DNA of 64,000 nt from Gambelia wislizenii (lineage: Eukaryota; Chordata; Lepidosauria; Squamata; Crotaphytidae), in NCBI GenBank assembly GCA_030847615.1, contig JAUMIR010000014.1, positions 13,492,501-13,556,500 of the forward strand, read 5' to 3'. Below, in pieces: positions 1 to 12,869 of the stretch (its first letter is position 1; each line of letters begins with the position of its first letter). A program made the position numbers and the translations under genes. Below the pieces are notes generated by a model. It saw only the letters and a list, made by a program, of their open reading frames with translations, was not told the DNA's origin and searched no databases.

Positions 1-99
1 ATTTCAAAAGATTCCTCCCCAATGGATGAGATTTCTTCATCCATTTTTGCTTCTTTTTTCTTTCCAGCATTTTTCATGAAAATTTTGTTTGTGGGGGAA

Positions 100-545
100 A
101 ATGCATTTTGCACAATATAATTTTTGTGTAAAATACAAAAAAAACAACCCTACACCTCTTGTGCAGAAGGGGGAGCTTGAACTGGCTGACACTTTCTTTT
201 AATCAGGCATCTCCAATGGGAATGCAAATCTTCATTTATTTTACTCTCACATGCAAGAATAAATAACATTAAATGTTTTCTGCTGGTGAGGTAATGAGAG
301 TTTCTGTGCACTTTTCAGCAATTCTTCACCCTTCAGGCCCTTTTTTTTTAACCAAAAAAAAATGGACAGCAGAATGGCTTTTTGTGGAAAAGCTTATTTG
401 TCAGGCAAAAATCAACATTTTGTGCAGAAAACAATATGTTTTGCTCAAAGTGTGCAACGTTCTATGCAAAAAAAAAATGCTGCTTTTGTGCAAAACCCTC
501 AGTTTACCCCCAAATCGAGAGATTTTTGTGTAAATAAACTTTTCA
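100..545. repeat. Degenerate tandem-like repeat with tgtgcagaaaa words
   Basis: Words such as ttgtgcagaaaac, ctatgcaaaaaa and ttgtgcaaaacc recur every 20-40 bp. The same style of sequence returns at 18520-18910, 61318-61395 and 63756-63870. I do not recognise the family. Confidence 0.45.
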
Positions 546-1663
546 CAAACATGTCCTAAAAATGTCAGGAAAAAAATCTGACCGTGGTTGGCCATATTTA
601 CCCATCAAATATGAGAAAAATTGCAAGTAGTCTTTACATCCCTGATCTCAGCATGTCAAGATGCCCTTTTATGTTGAAGAGGAGAACATCTATGGATGTT
701 TGTGAATATTCTATACATCTCTAAATGGAACACAATTGCACATCTGCACATGCTGCACCAGGCTTTTCTCTCTGATCTGTGGCAGGGAAGGCACTTTTAT
801 TCACCTACCATTGTTCCCATAATCTATTGAGGAGCTCCTCCAGAGCAGCATTGCATTGGACACCATGTTTCCTTTCACATGCTAGTGGTATTTGTGAGTT
901 GTGGTTGAAACAACAGAAAATGTTGCTTATGGTGGAAGCTTCTTTCACTGCAGTTGCAGGCAGCAATTTTTAAAATATAAGGGAGGGGGTTGGAAGCTAT
1001 CTCCACTGCTGCGATATTTCACCCCAAACCAGCTGAAATATTGGGGGAAGGGCACACATACCTTCAAACTGCATCTTCTAAAATTGGGAAATCCATACTT
1101 TTCAGTGGCAAAATCCCCACACCTTCTCTATTAAAACACCCATGGGAATTTGGTAGTATATCACTGAAAGTTTTTGCCTGGTAAAGTCCCCTTCCTTTTC
1201 TTCTTTTCCTTCACCTCTCACTCTTTCACTGAATCAATATGACAGCTGAACTTCTCCAAAGGAGGAGAAGACTGAGTTTGCAGTTCTTGTGAAAAGAACC
1301 GGGAGTAAAAAAGGCATCCAGCTGTAAGTCATGCTGTTTGTCTTATTGATCACAGCAAATGATGGTGTTGCATGAATGTATCCTATTCACTGTCAGTATA
1401 GATCTCTGCCTATAGCTCACCTCCTAAGATGACCTTGGGTGAACTTCCAGGTACTGGATTCTGGTGCTTTCAGTCACCTGGAACTAAAAAAATGTTGAGC
1501 TTTCTTTTTGAGGACTAGGTCTGATGCCACAGATCATGATCTGTGCCTTTGGACTTTCTCAGCTGAAAATGGAACTATTGTATTGTCAAAAATAATGCCT
1601 ATCTTTACTGAAACCACTACCTAATATCAAAGGCTATTGCTTGAGTCTTTCATGTGCACGCGC

Positions 1664-1686
1664 GCACACACACACACACACACACA
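1664..1686. repeat. (CA)n microsatellite
   Basis: About eleven CA units, preceded by a short cgcgcg stretch. Confidence 0.9.
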
Positions 1687-2783
1687 GTTGCATATGGTGC
1701 ACCTCTCCTCTGACTATACTGCTTGAGGCTGCAGATGAGGGTCTTCTTCTTCAAATGCCCCCCTACAATTGCCCTATTCAATTGAGTGGATGGGCATTGG
1801 AACTGGGCAGTCACTGAAACTAGACGGAGGCTGTGGTCATCACATCCCTGAGCTGAGGGGCATGTAATAAGCAGAGCTGTGGTTCCGTTGTTCAGCAAAC
1901 CATGCTGAGATAGGCAGGAAGGCAAGGACATTACCCAGGCACTTCCATGGTGATGCCTGTTCACTTGATGAAGCAGGAAAGAACCAGATATGTGCTGATC
2001 CTCTTTGCATCAGGTAAAATCAGGGCAGAGTCCTCAGGTCTTAGGGGTTGTTTATACAGTGAAAATACTCCTCATACAATTCGAGGAGAATACAATTTGT
2101 CTAAATGGCATCCCACATCAATCCTCCGTATTCAAAAGGAGGGGGCATATACTCCACAGGAAAAACCTTAGCAGCTTTTCCCAAAGTTTTTTAAAAGCTC
2201 CACAGAGAATGCACATTCCCGCTTGTTGGAACAACCAATTCACTTTGATTCACATTCCCAATAAGAGTAGAAGTAGAAAACTGATTGGTTTGACATGCGC
2301 AGGGGGCAGAGCCTGCTAACAAGGCAAGCTCCCAGAACTGCCGTGTTGGATTTTTGCCATAGTGATAGTGTGTTGAGGCAATGAAACAGCCTTCCCCCCC
2401 CACTATTTATTTAGGCAGAATATTGCATCTTAGATATGCTTTAAAAAATACTGTTCAGCAGCGGCAACTGGTGACAATAAAAACACGAATAATCACTCGC
2501 ACCTACCATCTTGATTCGCAGGTATGCCCATTGGAACAGTGAAAGCGGATATCTTCATATGCCTGCGATCTTGCCAAAAAAATGTTAAGACAAATAGGAG
2601 CTGCTTCAAATTGGTATTAGTGTGTATCAGTCCACATTTCCCCCCTTGTATAGATAAGCTGTTACATTTCCTTGAGGAGCATGATGGAATGGGCAGGGAG
2701 ATCATTTCCATTCCAGAAAAAAAAGATATTTCCACAGCCAGCAATGCATGGGACAGTCTCCAACCAGATACTGGCTCCACTAG

Positions 2784-2934
2784 ACCAGTGATTATCAACT
2801 TTTGGCCCTATCGATGGTTTGGACTTCCAACTCCCAGAATTCCTGACCATTGGTCATGTGCTGGCTGAGGCTTCAGAGAGTTGAAGCCCAAAACATATAG
2901 AGGACCAAAGTTTGTGAAGCACTGGGCTAAACTA
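2784..2934. repeat. Foldback MITE-like repeat
   Basis: An imperfect palindrome. The left part (ggtttggacttccaactc) and right part (gagttgaagcccaaaac) are near reverse complements. The wording matches common reptile non-autonomous hAT-type repeats as I recall them. Boundaries are approximate. Confidence 0.45.
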
Positions 2935-3546
2935 TGAACAGATCCAGCAATTTTCTCCAACAAGCAGGTGGCCCCTTCTACCTGGTTAGTACAGTACTTG
3001 AAGGCAACTTTCATCCATTTCTATATGAAACCTTCCCAGCAGATTATGACATGCTTATGACATCCCAATCCTGATTTCCATTGCATTTCTCCACATCCCA
3101 TCTGCATTCTCTTCTTGTCCCTGTTTTGTACCAGACAGTAAAGTGTTATTGGGGACCAGAGGTTTACATGGGGACATATTTTTAATACTATTTTCCTAAG
3201 GTTGACATTGATCAACCCATTATCTAATATACACATCTCCTCCGCATTGACTAACGAGTGTTCATACATACATATTTTAATCATGTGCATTCTTTTTAAC
3301 TGTGCATATTTGAGATCATAGGCATGGTTTTGTGCACCTTGTATTTCTCTGAAGTGCCAAACAAGATGCAAATTCTTGAAGTGAGTGTCTTGTTGCAAAT
3401 GAGGTGGGGAAAGTCTGCTTCCATCAAGTCTGTTGAATCCCACATTTTCTCTCCCCATTTTTAAAATTTTCAAATGATGCAATCCTCTTGAGCTTAACTG
3501 GTCTTCACCATTACATTGAACTCACACTAGAACACCCCCAGTGTTT

Positions 3547-3612
3547 CATAGAATGATAGAGCTGGAAGGGGCTGCACGAGCCATCTAGTCCAACCTCCCA
3601 CTATCCAGCAAT
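3547..3612 (-). mobile_element. CR1 LINE 3' end fragment
   Basis: The stretch tcatagaatgatagagctgg followed by ccatctagtccaacctccc is the reverse complement of the conserved CR1 3' terminus. Only about 65 bp remain, a severely 5'-truncated insertion. Confidence 0.75.
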
Positions 3613-3926
3613 ACACAATTTTTAATTATCTTTTTTATTATAGATAAAATCATTTCATCTGCTTATTTCACCCACTGTCCCATCTGTAGAAAGTTCAGTT
3701 TAGCAAACTGAAGCTTCAAGCCTTATGTAATCTCCCTAATGTTTGCTCTCCAGTGAATATTCAGATAAGTCACTCAATCCTCATTCATTGTCCTTTGGGA
3801 TTTCTCTCATTCTTTCAAAGATGATAAGTCAGCTTATCAGCAGAGAGCTTGTTAAGTTGGCTGGATCGTTATATAGTATGAAGCATTGTGGTTATCCTTC
3901 AATGACGATGTCTTGTTTTCTCACAG

Positions 3927-3980
3927 GGCTTCCAAGGCAAGACGGGTCCCCCTGGACCTCCAGGAGTTGTCGGTCCTCAG
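3927..3980 (+). CDS. COL5A1: COL5A1 exon a (54 bp, 6 Gly-X-Y triplets)
   Basis: This exon encodes GFQGKTGPPGPPGVVGPQ, part of the major triple-helical domain. It follows the acceptor ttctcacag and ends at the donor gtgagc. It is exactly 54 bp and in phase 0, the ancestral fibrillar-collagen exon size. The preceding exon of the gene was not found in 1-3926, so that stretch is the 3' part of an intron longer than 3.9 kb. The next exon is 30.2 kb away, yet the helix sequence continues without a gap relative to known COL5A1. Confidence 0.93.
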
Positions 3981-4942
3981 GTGAGCATCTCCCCTACAAA
4001 GATACCCAGATTCATTTTCCAGCTTTTTGCTTTCACCTCTATGGAAGGGTTGCCAGTGATCCAATTACCAACTAATTAGGAGGCCCTCTGTCAAATTAAT
4101 GGCAAAGTGAATTCTGTATCACAGGATAAATACATGTTTATGTCTGCTTTCTGAGGTGTAAAAGTCATTTGCCTGGTAATTATGTTGGGAAATACTAAAA
4201 CATAATTAGTGTAATCTTCAGAAACAGGGCTTTTGCCAAGATAGCATTCAGCCCTTGGGTAGTAAGCTTGTTTGCCCTTTGTTGAAACAGGGGATGCAGG
4301 ATGAGGCCTTTCACGGTCCTGACCCTGGCCCAGGCAGAGCTGGGGGAGGCATGGGGTGGGGACGTGTGGGATCCAAGGGGATTTTATTTAATACTTGCAA
4401 TGTTCAACAGCTCGCTTCTCAGACTCTGGAGACTCCCAAGGCAGCTTATAGACATGTTAGACAAACAATACAAAACAGTAAAATCAACATATGTAAAAGA
4501 AAAAAATGACACAGTTGAGAAAAAATACCCCTTACGCTATCAAAAATACAGAGAGGGAAATACCACGAGAGGAGAACAGTCAACTGAGGGATTCCATGTA
4601 GGCCCCAAGGCAGTTTTTGTGGTCCTTGACCCATTTAGGGCTTGTCTACACAGGGAATTTACCCATATCTTGCGCCCATCTTAGAGCCCTGCAGTTTTGA
4701 CGATGAAGGGCTTTCCCCTGGTTTGCCCCTGGGCAGTCCTCACCACCACCAGGGGCAAAGACAGGGCTAAGATGGTGGGGAATGGGGTAGGGTCTGATAA
4801 ACTGTTATATTAAAATACCTGCTTTAATCTGCTCCTGCTGGGAAGAAACGGATCAGGACCTATGTGACTGCAGGACCCCTTTCAGCAGGCTGGCCCATCA
4901 CTGCAGCTGCCGGTCTGCCTCGCTCTCTCGAAAACAGGAAGG
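3981..4942. other. Start of 30-kb intron; mostly unassigned
   Basis: This follows the donor of exon a. Apart from a probable old L2 3' end in reverse orientation near 4381-4560, nothing was recognised here. Confidence 0.5.
4381..4560 (-). mobile_element. Degenerate L2-type LINE 3' end
   Basis: The order ttatttaatacttgc, ctcccaaggcagcttatag, acaatacaaaacagtaaaat resembles the reverse complement of reptile L2 3' UTRs (normally ...ttgtaagccgcc...ataaataaa). It is divergent, so the call is tentative. Confidence 0.45.
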
Positions 4943-5111
4943 AATCATAGAATCATAGAATTGTAGATTAGAAGAGACCACGAGGGCCATCCAGTCCAAC
5001 CCCCTGCCACGCAGGAAATCACGATCAAAGCATCCCTGACAGATGGCCATCCAGCCTCTGTTTAAAGACCTCCAAGGAAGGAGACCTCACCACGCTCCGA
5101 GGGAGTGTGTT

Positions 5112-7469
5112 TCACTGCCAAACAGCTCTTACTGTCAAAAAGTTCCTCCTAATGTTGAGGTGGAATCTCTGTTCCTGGAGCTTGCATCCATTGCTCCATG
5201 TTCCAGTCAAGTTTGCTCCATCCTCAACGTGACACCCCTTCAAATACTTAAACAGGGCTATCATATCACCTCTTAACCATCTTTTTTCCAGACTAAACAT
5301 ACCCAGCTCACTAAGTCTCTCCTCATAAGTCATCGTTTCCAGACCTTTCACCATTTTAGTCACCCTTCTCTGGATACGCTCCAATTTGTCAATATCGTTT
5401 TTGAATTGTGGTGCCCAGAACTGGACACAGTATTGCAGGTGAGGTCTGACCAAGGCAGAATAGAGCAGCACTATTACATCCCTTGATCTGGACAATATAC
5501 TTCTGTTGATGCAGCCCAAAATCGCATTGGCCTTTTTAGCTGCTGCATCACACTGTTGACTCATGTTCAACTTGTGGTCTACTAGGACTCCTAGATCCCT
5601 TTCGCACGTAGTCTCATTCAGCCAGGTCTCCCCCATCCTACATCTATGCATTTCATTTTTTCGCCCTAAGTGCAGTACCTTACATTTCTCTGTATTGACT
5701 TTCATTTTGTTAGCTTTGGCCCAGCTCTCCAGTCTATCCAGGTCATTCTGAATTTTGATCCTGTCCTCCAGGGTATTAGCTACTCCTCCTAATTTGGTGT
5801 CATCTGCAAATTTGATAAGTATGCCCCTAATTCCGTCATCCAAGTCATTGATAAAGATGTTGAATAGCACTGAGCCCAGGACAGAACCCTGTGGCACCCC
5901 ATGGTCACATCTTTCCAAGATGAAGAGGAGCCACGGCTGAGCACCCTTTAGGTTTGACTGGTCAACCAATTACAAATCCATTGAACAGTTAACTTGTATA
6001 GCCCACATTTTACAAGTTTGTTTGCAAGAATGTCATGGGGAACCTTGTCAAAGGCCTACTGAAATCAAGGTATGCAATGTCCACAGCATTCCCTTCATCT
6101 ACCAAGCTGGTAATTTTATAAAAAAAAGAGATCAGATTAGTCTGGCATGTCTTCTTTTTCTGAAACCCATGTTGATTTTTGTGTTTATGGCATTGCCTTC
6201 TAAATGTTCACAGACTCTCTGTTTAATGATCTGCTCTAGAATCTTCCCTGGTATTGATGTCAGACTAACTGGACGATAATTGTTGGGATCCTCTTTTTTC
6301 CCCTTTTTGAAAATGGGGACAACGTTTGCCCTCCTCTAGTCTGCTGGGACTTGTCCTGTTCTCCAAGAGTTCTCAAAGATTATTGCCAATGGCTCTGAGA
6401 TTACATTTGCCAGCTCTTTTAATACCCTTGGATGTAGTTCATCTGGTCCTGGAGATTTAAATTCATTTAGATTAAGAAGGTATTCCTGTACTACCTCTTT
6501 GCTTATTCTGTGCTGGATTTCCCCTGTTGTGTCTTCTGTACTTTTATCCTCAGGTTGGTCCCACTTTACCTTTTCTGAAAACACTGAGGCAAAGAAGGTG
6601 TTGAGTAATTCTGCCTTTTCTCTGTCCCCTGTTAGCATTTTGCCATCTTCTCCACGTAGTGGCCCTACCATTTTCTTCTTCCTCCTTTTGCTGCGGACAT
6701 ACCCCAAAAAACCCTTTTTATTGTTCTTAACCTCTCTAGCAAGCCTGCGCTCATTCTGTACTTTAGCTTTTCTAACTTTACTCCTACACGTGTTCGCTAT
6801 CTGTTTGAATTCTTCTTTGGTGATTTCCCCGTTTTTTCATTTCCTATACATGTTCCGTTTAAAACTTAGCTCCGTTGAAAGTTCTTTAGTCATCCATCCT
6901 GGTTTCTTGAGACACCTCCCATTTTTCTTCCTCGTTGGTACAGTTTGAAATTGTGCCTTCAGTATCTCCCTTTTGAGAAAGTCCCATCCGTCTTGAGGTC
7001 TCTTCTCTTTTAGTATTCCTGACCATGGGATCACCCCCAGTATTTCCCTGAGTTCATTGAAATCAGCTCTCCTAAAGTCAAGAATGCATGTCTGACTATG
7101 CCTGGCTTCTCCTTTCCATTGTATAACAAACTCCAAGAGAACATGATCACTCTCACCTAAGGATCCCACCACTTGCACCCCATTAACCAGGTCATCTCTG
7201 TTGGTTAGGATCAGATCTAAAATAGCTGACCCACTTGTTGCCTCTTCCACCTTTTGGACCATGAAATTCTCTTCCAGGCAAGTAAGGGATTTGCTAGACC
7301 TTGAAGTTTTGGTTGAGTTAGATTTCCAGCAAATATCAGGATAGTTGAAGTCACCCATCAGTACTACATCTCTTCTTTCTGCGTGTGTGGTCATTTGTTC
7401 TAGAAAGGCATCATCCAATTCCTCCGTCTGACTTGGGCATCTGTAGTAGAGTCCCACAATAACATCCAT
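5112..7469 (-). pseudogene. CR1 ORF2 (endonuclease C-terminal part and reverse transcriptase), broken
   Basis: The endonuclease continuation reads GLYYRCPSQTEELDDAF and LMGDFNYPDICW (6837-7469). The RT fingers follow (6336-6707: FKSPGPDELHPRVLKELAN), and the RT palm and thumb run 5112-5969 (GSVLFNIFINDLDDG, KFADDTKLGG, GVLVDHKLNMSQQCD). A frameshift near 6055 interrupts the palm motif A. The order and motifs are those of CR1-clade LINEs. Confidence 0.88.
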
Positions 7470-7505
7470 GTTGTTTCCCTCCCCTTTAATTTTTACCCAG
7501 ATGCT

Positions 7506-8899
7506 TTACACCTGGCTTCCAGTATTGATGTCATGGATCTCTTCAATGGTATAAATGTCCCTGACATGTAATGCTATTCCTCCTCCTTTCCTGTTTGGCC
7601 TGTTTCTCTTATAAAGGTTATACCCCTCAATTCCTACATTCCAATCATGTGACTCATCCCACCAGGTTTCAGTAATGCCTATTATATCATATTTGTTTTG
7701 TAGTGCTAAGGAGTTCAAGTTCATCTTGCTTATTTCCCATGCTCTGTGCATTAGTGTAGAGACATCTAAGACCATGTGTTCCCTTTCCTTGCTGCCTGTG
7801 CAAGTTTTTTTGCCTCCCACTGTTGGGTCCTTGCACTGTTTGCCTTGTTCTCTCTATGACAGTTTGACAATTTTCTCCAGCCCTTTTGCCTTCCAGAATA
7901 CTGTCTCCCTCCCCCATATGACTCAGTTTAAAGCCCTCCTGATCAAATTCTTGAAACTGTAGGCAAAAATGTTTCTGCCAACTGGTGTGAGATGCACCCC
8001 ATCTCTTGCCAGAAGTCCCCCCTCATGGAATCGCAGCTCATGATCCAAGAATCCAAATTGTTCTCGGCGACACCATCTACAGAGCCAGTTGTTTACATCG
8101 GCTATTTTCCTCTCCCTTCCTGGACCATGCCCTTCAGCTGGCAGAAGAGCAAGATGACAACCTGTGCGTCCATTTCTTTCAGCTTCCTCCCCAGAGCCTC
8201 ATAATCTCTTCTGATCTTTGGAAAGCTGTGCCTTGCAGTATCATTGGTTCCCACATGGACCAAAAGGAAGGGGTAATGATCCGTAGGCTTGATGAGTCTT
8301 GTCAGCCTCTCTGTCACATCACGGATCTTTGCCCCAGGGAGACAACACACCTCCCGAGACATCTTGTCAGGCCCACAAATCACTGCTTCTGTACCCCGCA
8401 GCAAGGAGTCCTCCACCACCATCACACGCCTCCGCTGAAGCTTCGCAGCTGCTGTTCCTTGCGGTGGTCCTCTCAGGGTCCCCTGCTCTGCCCCTGAAGT
8501 CTGTCCATGCTGTTCTTCCTTGTTGTCCTTGATAAGGGAAAGGGCTTCGAATCGATTCTGTAGCTGCAGGCTGCTCGAAGTATCCCTGGATTTTCTTGTT
8601 CTGTGTGTGACATTCTTCCAGCTGTCTCCCTCCTGTGTCTGTGAAGTGACCCTCTCCTTCCCAGCCACTTCCTTTGTGCAGTCCCCGTCCAAGACTGTTC
8701 ATTCTGTTCTGTCCAGGAAAATCTCTTGCTCACGAATCTTTTGAAGTGTAGCTACACTTGTCTCCAGCTGCTGGACTTTCTCCTCCAAGAGGGCTACCAA
8801 CTTGCACTTGGTGCATGTGAAGTTCCCCACATCTGTAGACAAGAAGACAAACATTGCACAAGTGTTGCAGGTGGCTGCAGCAGTTCCCCCAGTGTGCAT
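7506..8899 (-). pseudogene. CR1 ORF1 (zinc-finger/coiled-coil plus esterase) and start of ORF2
   Basis: The N-terminal piece (8699-8899) carries CNTCAMF and CTKCKLVALLEEKVQQLE. The esterase piece (8102-8692) carries the SGNH block GTEAVICGPDK and block HVGTNDTARHS. The endonuclease start (TNAQSMGNKQDELE, then GITETWWDESHDWN) runs to an in-frame stop at 7506-7508. Several shifts separate the pieces, so no intact protein is encoded. Confidence 0.85.
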
Positions 8900-9000
8900 G
8901 CTGAGAGCTTTTAGGTAATCTAAGAACTCTTAGTTAATACTAAGAACTCTATGCTGTACTTTTGTTTGGTCACTCAAATTCAAACTCCCAGAAGCTCCAC

Positions 9001-9506
9001 CCCCCTCAGCAACACGCAGCCTCTCCCAACAGTTTTTTTAAAGAAATCAAACTCACCCACTCAAAGTGGCTGTCCAGAAGCTGCTCTCCTTCTTCTCCCT
9101 GGCAGGAAAACTAAGGAGTCCTGCAGCATGTGAGCAAGGTTGGTCACATGTAGGGGTCCTTGGTCACATGTTGTGGGCTGGCTTTCTGATACCAGAGATT
9201 GCAGTGTGTAGGCTGACAGCAGTGGCTGTAGGGATGGGCTGGGCATGCTCGGCTGGACTCTGGCCCATTCCATGCAGGTAACGGTGGAGAAATTGGCCTG
9301 ACTCATAGGCAAGATATGCTGGCAGAGAACAGGTGTATCCTGTCCTGTGTAGATGAACCCCTCGACTCCCTTAGAAATTCTTTTTCTGACCAATAATAAA
9401 GGTGAATTGTCCATCCTAGAAGCCAACAGGAATGGTGATTCATCTTTTAAAAAGGCTGTACACACACACACACACACACACACAAATATACACATATACA
9501 AATAAT
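9001..9506. other. Spacer between CR1 and the nested MITE/L2/L1 block
   Basis: Part of this may be CR1 5' UTR. A (CA)n tract lies at 9460-9484. Nothing else was recognised. Confidence 0.4.
9460..9484. repeat. (CA)n microsatellite
   Basis: Twelve CA units immediately before the split MITE. Confidence 0.9.
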
Positions 9507-9684
9507 CAGCCCTCTGTACCTATGAATTTGGCATCCACAGATCCCACCATCCATGGCTTGATAATATTCCACACAAAAAAAAAAAAATTCCAAGAAACAA
9601 ACCATGATTTTGCCATTTTTTATATAGGATGCAATTTTACTATGCCATTGTATGTAACGGGACTTTGATATACTTTGGCCAGGG
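9507..9684. mobile_element. Tigger-like MITE family A, left part (split)
   Basis: It begins cagccctctgtacctatg and contains tgattttgccatttt, matching intact copies at 19142-19366 and 22590-22819. The sequence stops at the point where the L2 begins. The missing right end is found at 18283-18329, after 8.6 kb of inserted DNA. Confidence 0.75.
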
Positions 9685-9807
9685 GTGGCTGGCCATATAA
9701 GCCACTCCTACACCCCTCAGAAACACCGGCCTGCCAGCCAGGAAGACCCAAGCCTGCAATTGGAGCCAACTGAGACCGGGAATGGACTGGGGGCGTAAAT
9801 TGGAGTT

Positions 9808-12789
9808 GTGCTGGGGAAAGGGAGGTATGGTCGGAACAGAGTGAACAGATGTTACAAAAGAAGGCGGGATCGCTGTTTGTTAGCTATTCCACCTTCAATT
9901 CACCCTGTTTCCCGGAATGGATTGGAGTGTGTACCAACCATTCCACGGAACGTTACTTTGCTCCTCTGCAATGCAATGCTCCTCTGCAGTAAGAATAAAA
10001 CTCACATTATTTACGATATTCATTTGGATGAGGATGCCGACCTGGCTTGCTTCACAGAAACCTGGCTGGGAGAGGATAGCGCTGTCACCTGGGCACAGGC
10101 CCTCCCAGCCGGGTATTCTGTCAGTGAGCAGGTGAGGGGAAGTGGGCGGGGGGGCAGAGTGGCTCTGGTTTATAAGGACAATCTGACTTTGACCAGGATA
10201 CCTGTCCGAAACACAATGCACTTCGAGTGTATGTACCTTAGCCTGAGGACCAGGGATAGTTTGGGGACACTGCTAGTATATCAACCACCTCGTTGTCTAA
10301 CAGACTCCCTAACCGAGCTGACACAGCTGGTCTCAGAGTTGCTTCTGGAGTCACCCAGACTTTTAGTTTTGGGCAACTTCAACATTCCACTTGAGACCAG
10401 CTTGACAAATCTGACTGGTGCGGCTTGGGAGTTCATGGAAACCATGACAAACATGGGCTAGCCCGAATGGTAGTCGGGCCCACACATTGTGCGGGTCATA
10501 CCCTCGATGTGGTCTTCAGTACGGAACAGGAATATCTGTGGGCGGAGGTTATTAAAACCACCGCATTGTCATGGATGGATCATTTCCTGGTCAAGACTGA
10601 ACTAAAAGTCTCTTCCTGCCCCACCGGGGGTGGTGGACCCATTAGAATGCTCTACCCCCAAAGGCTAATAGAACCATTAGGATTCCAGAAAGCCTTGGAG
10701 GGTTAATGGTTGGTAGCCCCGGTGACCCTGTCGAAGCTTTGGTTAATACCTGGAACACTGACTTTACCAAGGCTATTGACACGATTGCTCCCAAGCATCC
10801 TTTCCAACCCGCTCTGAACTGTAAGCCATGGTATACATCAGAGCTTAGGAAAATGAAGCAGGTTGGACTACGACTAGCGCGCAACTGGCGGAAAACTCGA
10901 CTCTTATCCGACAGGACTCGTCATAGGAATTTTCTTTGGTCCTATCGAGAGGCAGTATGCTCAGCGCAGAGATCCTTCTCCTCTGCATGTATTGTGTTTG
11001 CAGAGACCCATCCAGCAGATCTGTTTAGGGTGGTAAGGGAGATGATGTAGGTTATACCTGTTCAGAACCCGCTGCTTAACCCAACAATGGCCTGCTGTGA
11101 TGCATTTAACAACTACTTTGCAGATAAAATCTCTCGGATAAAACCAACTTAGACGCCAGTATTTTGACAGAAACAATTGACGAGGTGTCCAGCAACTCCG
11201 TTGATGTAAGTTTACTGGATCAATTTCAATCCGTGAGCACCGAGGACGTGGACAAGCTACTTGGTAAAGCAAGGAAGACGACCTGCCCTCTTGATCCTTG
11301 CCCGTCATGGCTGGCCATCCAGGGGAGGGTGCCTTGATGGTGTTCCTTAGGGACATAATCAATGCATCCCTCAGGGAAGGGTGTGTTCCATCCTGTTTAA
11401 AGGAAGCGGTGGTTAGGCCGCTCTTGAAAAAAACTTTCCTGAACCCCCTGAACATGAACAACTATAGGCCAGTTTCTATGTTACCATTCTTGAGCAAAGT
11501 GGTCAAGAGGGCAGTTGCTCTTCTATTCCAAGTGGTCTTGGATGAAACTGACTATCTAGACCCATTTCAAACTGGCTTCAGGACGGGATTTGGAGTTGAG
11601 ACTGCCATGGTTGCCTTGACTGATGACCTACGTCTAAGCATGAACAGGGGTAATGTGTCCCTGTTGGTGCTTCTAGACCTCTCAGCGGCTTTTGATACGA
11701 TAGATCATAGCATCCTCCTGGATCGCCTGAGTGGGTTAGGAATTGGAGGTACTGCACTCCAGTGGTTTGGGTCCTTCCTCTCGGCCAGGTCCCAGACGGT
11801 GCTGCTCGGGGACAGCTGCTCCAGCAGAAAGGAGCTTAATTGTGGCATTCCGCAGGGCGCCATCCTGTCCCGATGCTGTTTGACATCTATATGAAGCTTC
11901 TGGGTGAGATTATTCAGAGTTATGAGGCTTGGTGTTATCAGTACGCTGATGATAGCCAGATCTATTTCTCCTTGTCCTGATCATCGGCCTCCAATTCCGA
12001 TGGCATCTCTCCTCTTAATGACTGTCTTAAAGCAGTAATGGGCTGGATGAGAAAAAACAGATTGAAATTAAATCCAGACAAAACGGAGGTGCTCACGGTA
12101 GCGGCCCTGAAACCAGGATTTCGGTTGCAACCTCCAGTACTGGACGGGGTCACACTCTCCATTAAGGACTGTGTTCACAGTCTGGGGGTGCTCCTTCATT
12201 TATCGCTTCAGATGACTAGTCAGGTGAATGCGACAGTCAGGAGCGCCTGTTATCATCTTTGGCTGATACACTAGCTGCGCCCTTTCCTGGAAGTAAGGGA
12301 TCTCGAGACTGTGGTGCACACGCTGGTAACCTCTCATCTAGATTTCTGCAATGCGCTCTACTGGAGCTACCCTCGTGCTTGGTCCGGAAACTTCAGTTGG
12401 TACAAAATATGGCAGCCAGAGAGGTCTCGGAAACATCTCGGAGAAACCATATAACTCCAGTATTAAAATCTCTCCACTGGCTGCCTATCAGTTTCCGGAC
12501 CCAGTATAAGGTGTTGGTTATTACCTTTAAAGCCCTAAATGGCTTGGGTCCAACTTATCTTCGGAACCGCATCCTCCCATACAATCCTCACCGTGCACTC
12601 CGGTCCTCTGAGAGGAATTTGCTTCATCCACAAAAATTTAGGCTGTCTACAACCTCCCAGAGGGCCTTTTCGGTAATCGCCCCCAATTTGTGGAATGGCC
12701 CGCCGAACGAGATCCGTCAGATGACAAGTTTAAGTGGCTTCAAAAAAGAACTGAAGACGGATCTCTTTCAGCAGGCCTTTCCTGATTAG
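9808..12789 (+). pseudogene. L2 ORF2 (endonuclease plus reverse transcriptase), broken
   Basis: The frame shifts at about 10430, 10706, 11050, 11890 and 12260, and a stop follows the YADD motif. Domain order is endonuclease, RT, C-terminal region, as in the family. The catalytic YADD box is still readable. Confidence 0.82.
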
Positions 12790-12860
12790 ATCCTGACCTC
12801 AGGAGCTGCGTCTCCTGGGCTTTTTTTAGTCTTGTTTATATCTCTTTTTAATGTGATTTT

Positions 12861-12869
12861 AGCTAGGTG
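12861..12869. repeat. Target-site duplication of the minus-strand L1, left copy
   Basis: The nonamer agctaggtg occurs here and again at 18114-18122, bracketing the L1. It is short, but its place at both edges of the split L2 3' UTR supports it. Confidence 0.65.

Larger units (their letters stand above)
1..3926. other. Intronic sequence upstream of exon a
   Basis: No exon with Gly-X-Y coding or matching splice sites was found. The stretch holds a degenerate T/A-rich repeat built on tgtgcagaaaa-like words (about 60-560), a CA microsatellite, a foldback repeat near 2784-2934 and a CR1 3' end at 3547. The rest of 560-2780 and 2940-3540 shows nothing I recognise. Confidence 0.6.
4943..9000 (-). 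mobile_element. CR1 LINE retrotransposon, near full length, minus strand
   Basis: The left end (aatcatagaatcatag) is the reverse complement of the CR1 terminal octamer tail. Reading leftwards from 8899 one finds ORF1 with a CxxC zinc-finger-like start and coiled-coil segment, then an SGNH esterase domain, then ORF2 with AP-type endonuclease and reverse transcriptase (FADD at 5799-5810). All frames are broken by shifts and stops. The 5' end is uncertain and may extend to about 9290. It is inverted relative to the similar copy at 30281-34110. Confidence 0.92.
9685..12869 (+). mobile_element. L2-clade LINE, 5' and central part, plus strand
   Basis: It carries an endonuclease segment (9808-10461: CFTETWLGEDSAVTW, LVLGNFNIP) and a reverse transcriptase (11298-12270) with YRPVSMLPFLSKV, LLDLSAAFDTIDHSIL, CGIPQGAIL and YADD at 11942-11953. 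It ends with the C-terminal LFQQAFPD (stop at 12787-12789). Multiple frameshifts and stops make it inactive. The 3' UTR is interrupted at 12869 by a minus-strand L1 and resumes at 18114. The family could also be described as CR1/L2 superclade; L2 fits the RT wording best. Confidence 0.85.

Noticed and set aside
1650..1964. Open frame across the CA repeat at 1664
   Set aside because: It ends in a run of Cys-Val from the microsatellite and shows no domain; a chance frame.
4255..4684. Overlapping open frames on both strands in 4255-4684
   Set aside because: No domain, no splice context and A/T-rich repeat sequence; explained as chance frames in intron and an old L2 end.
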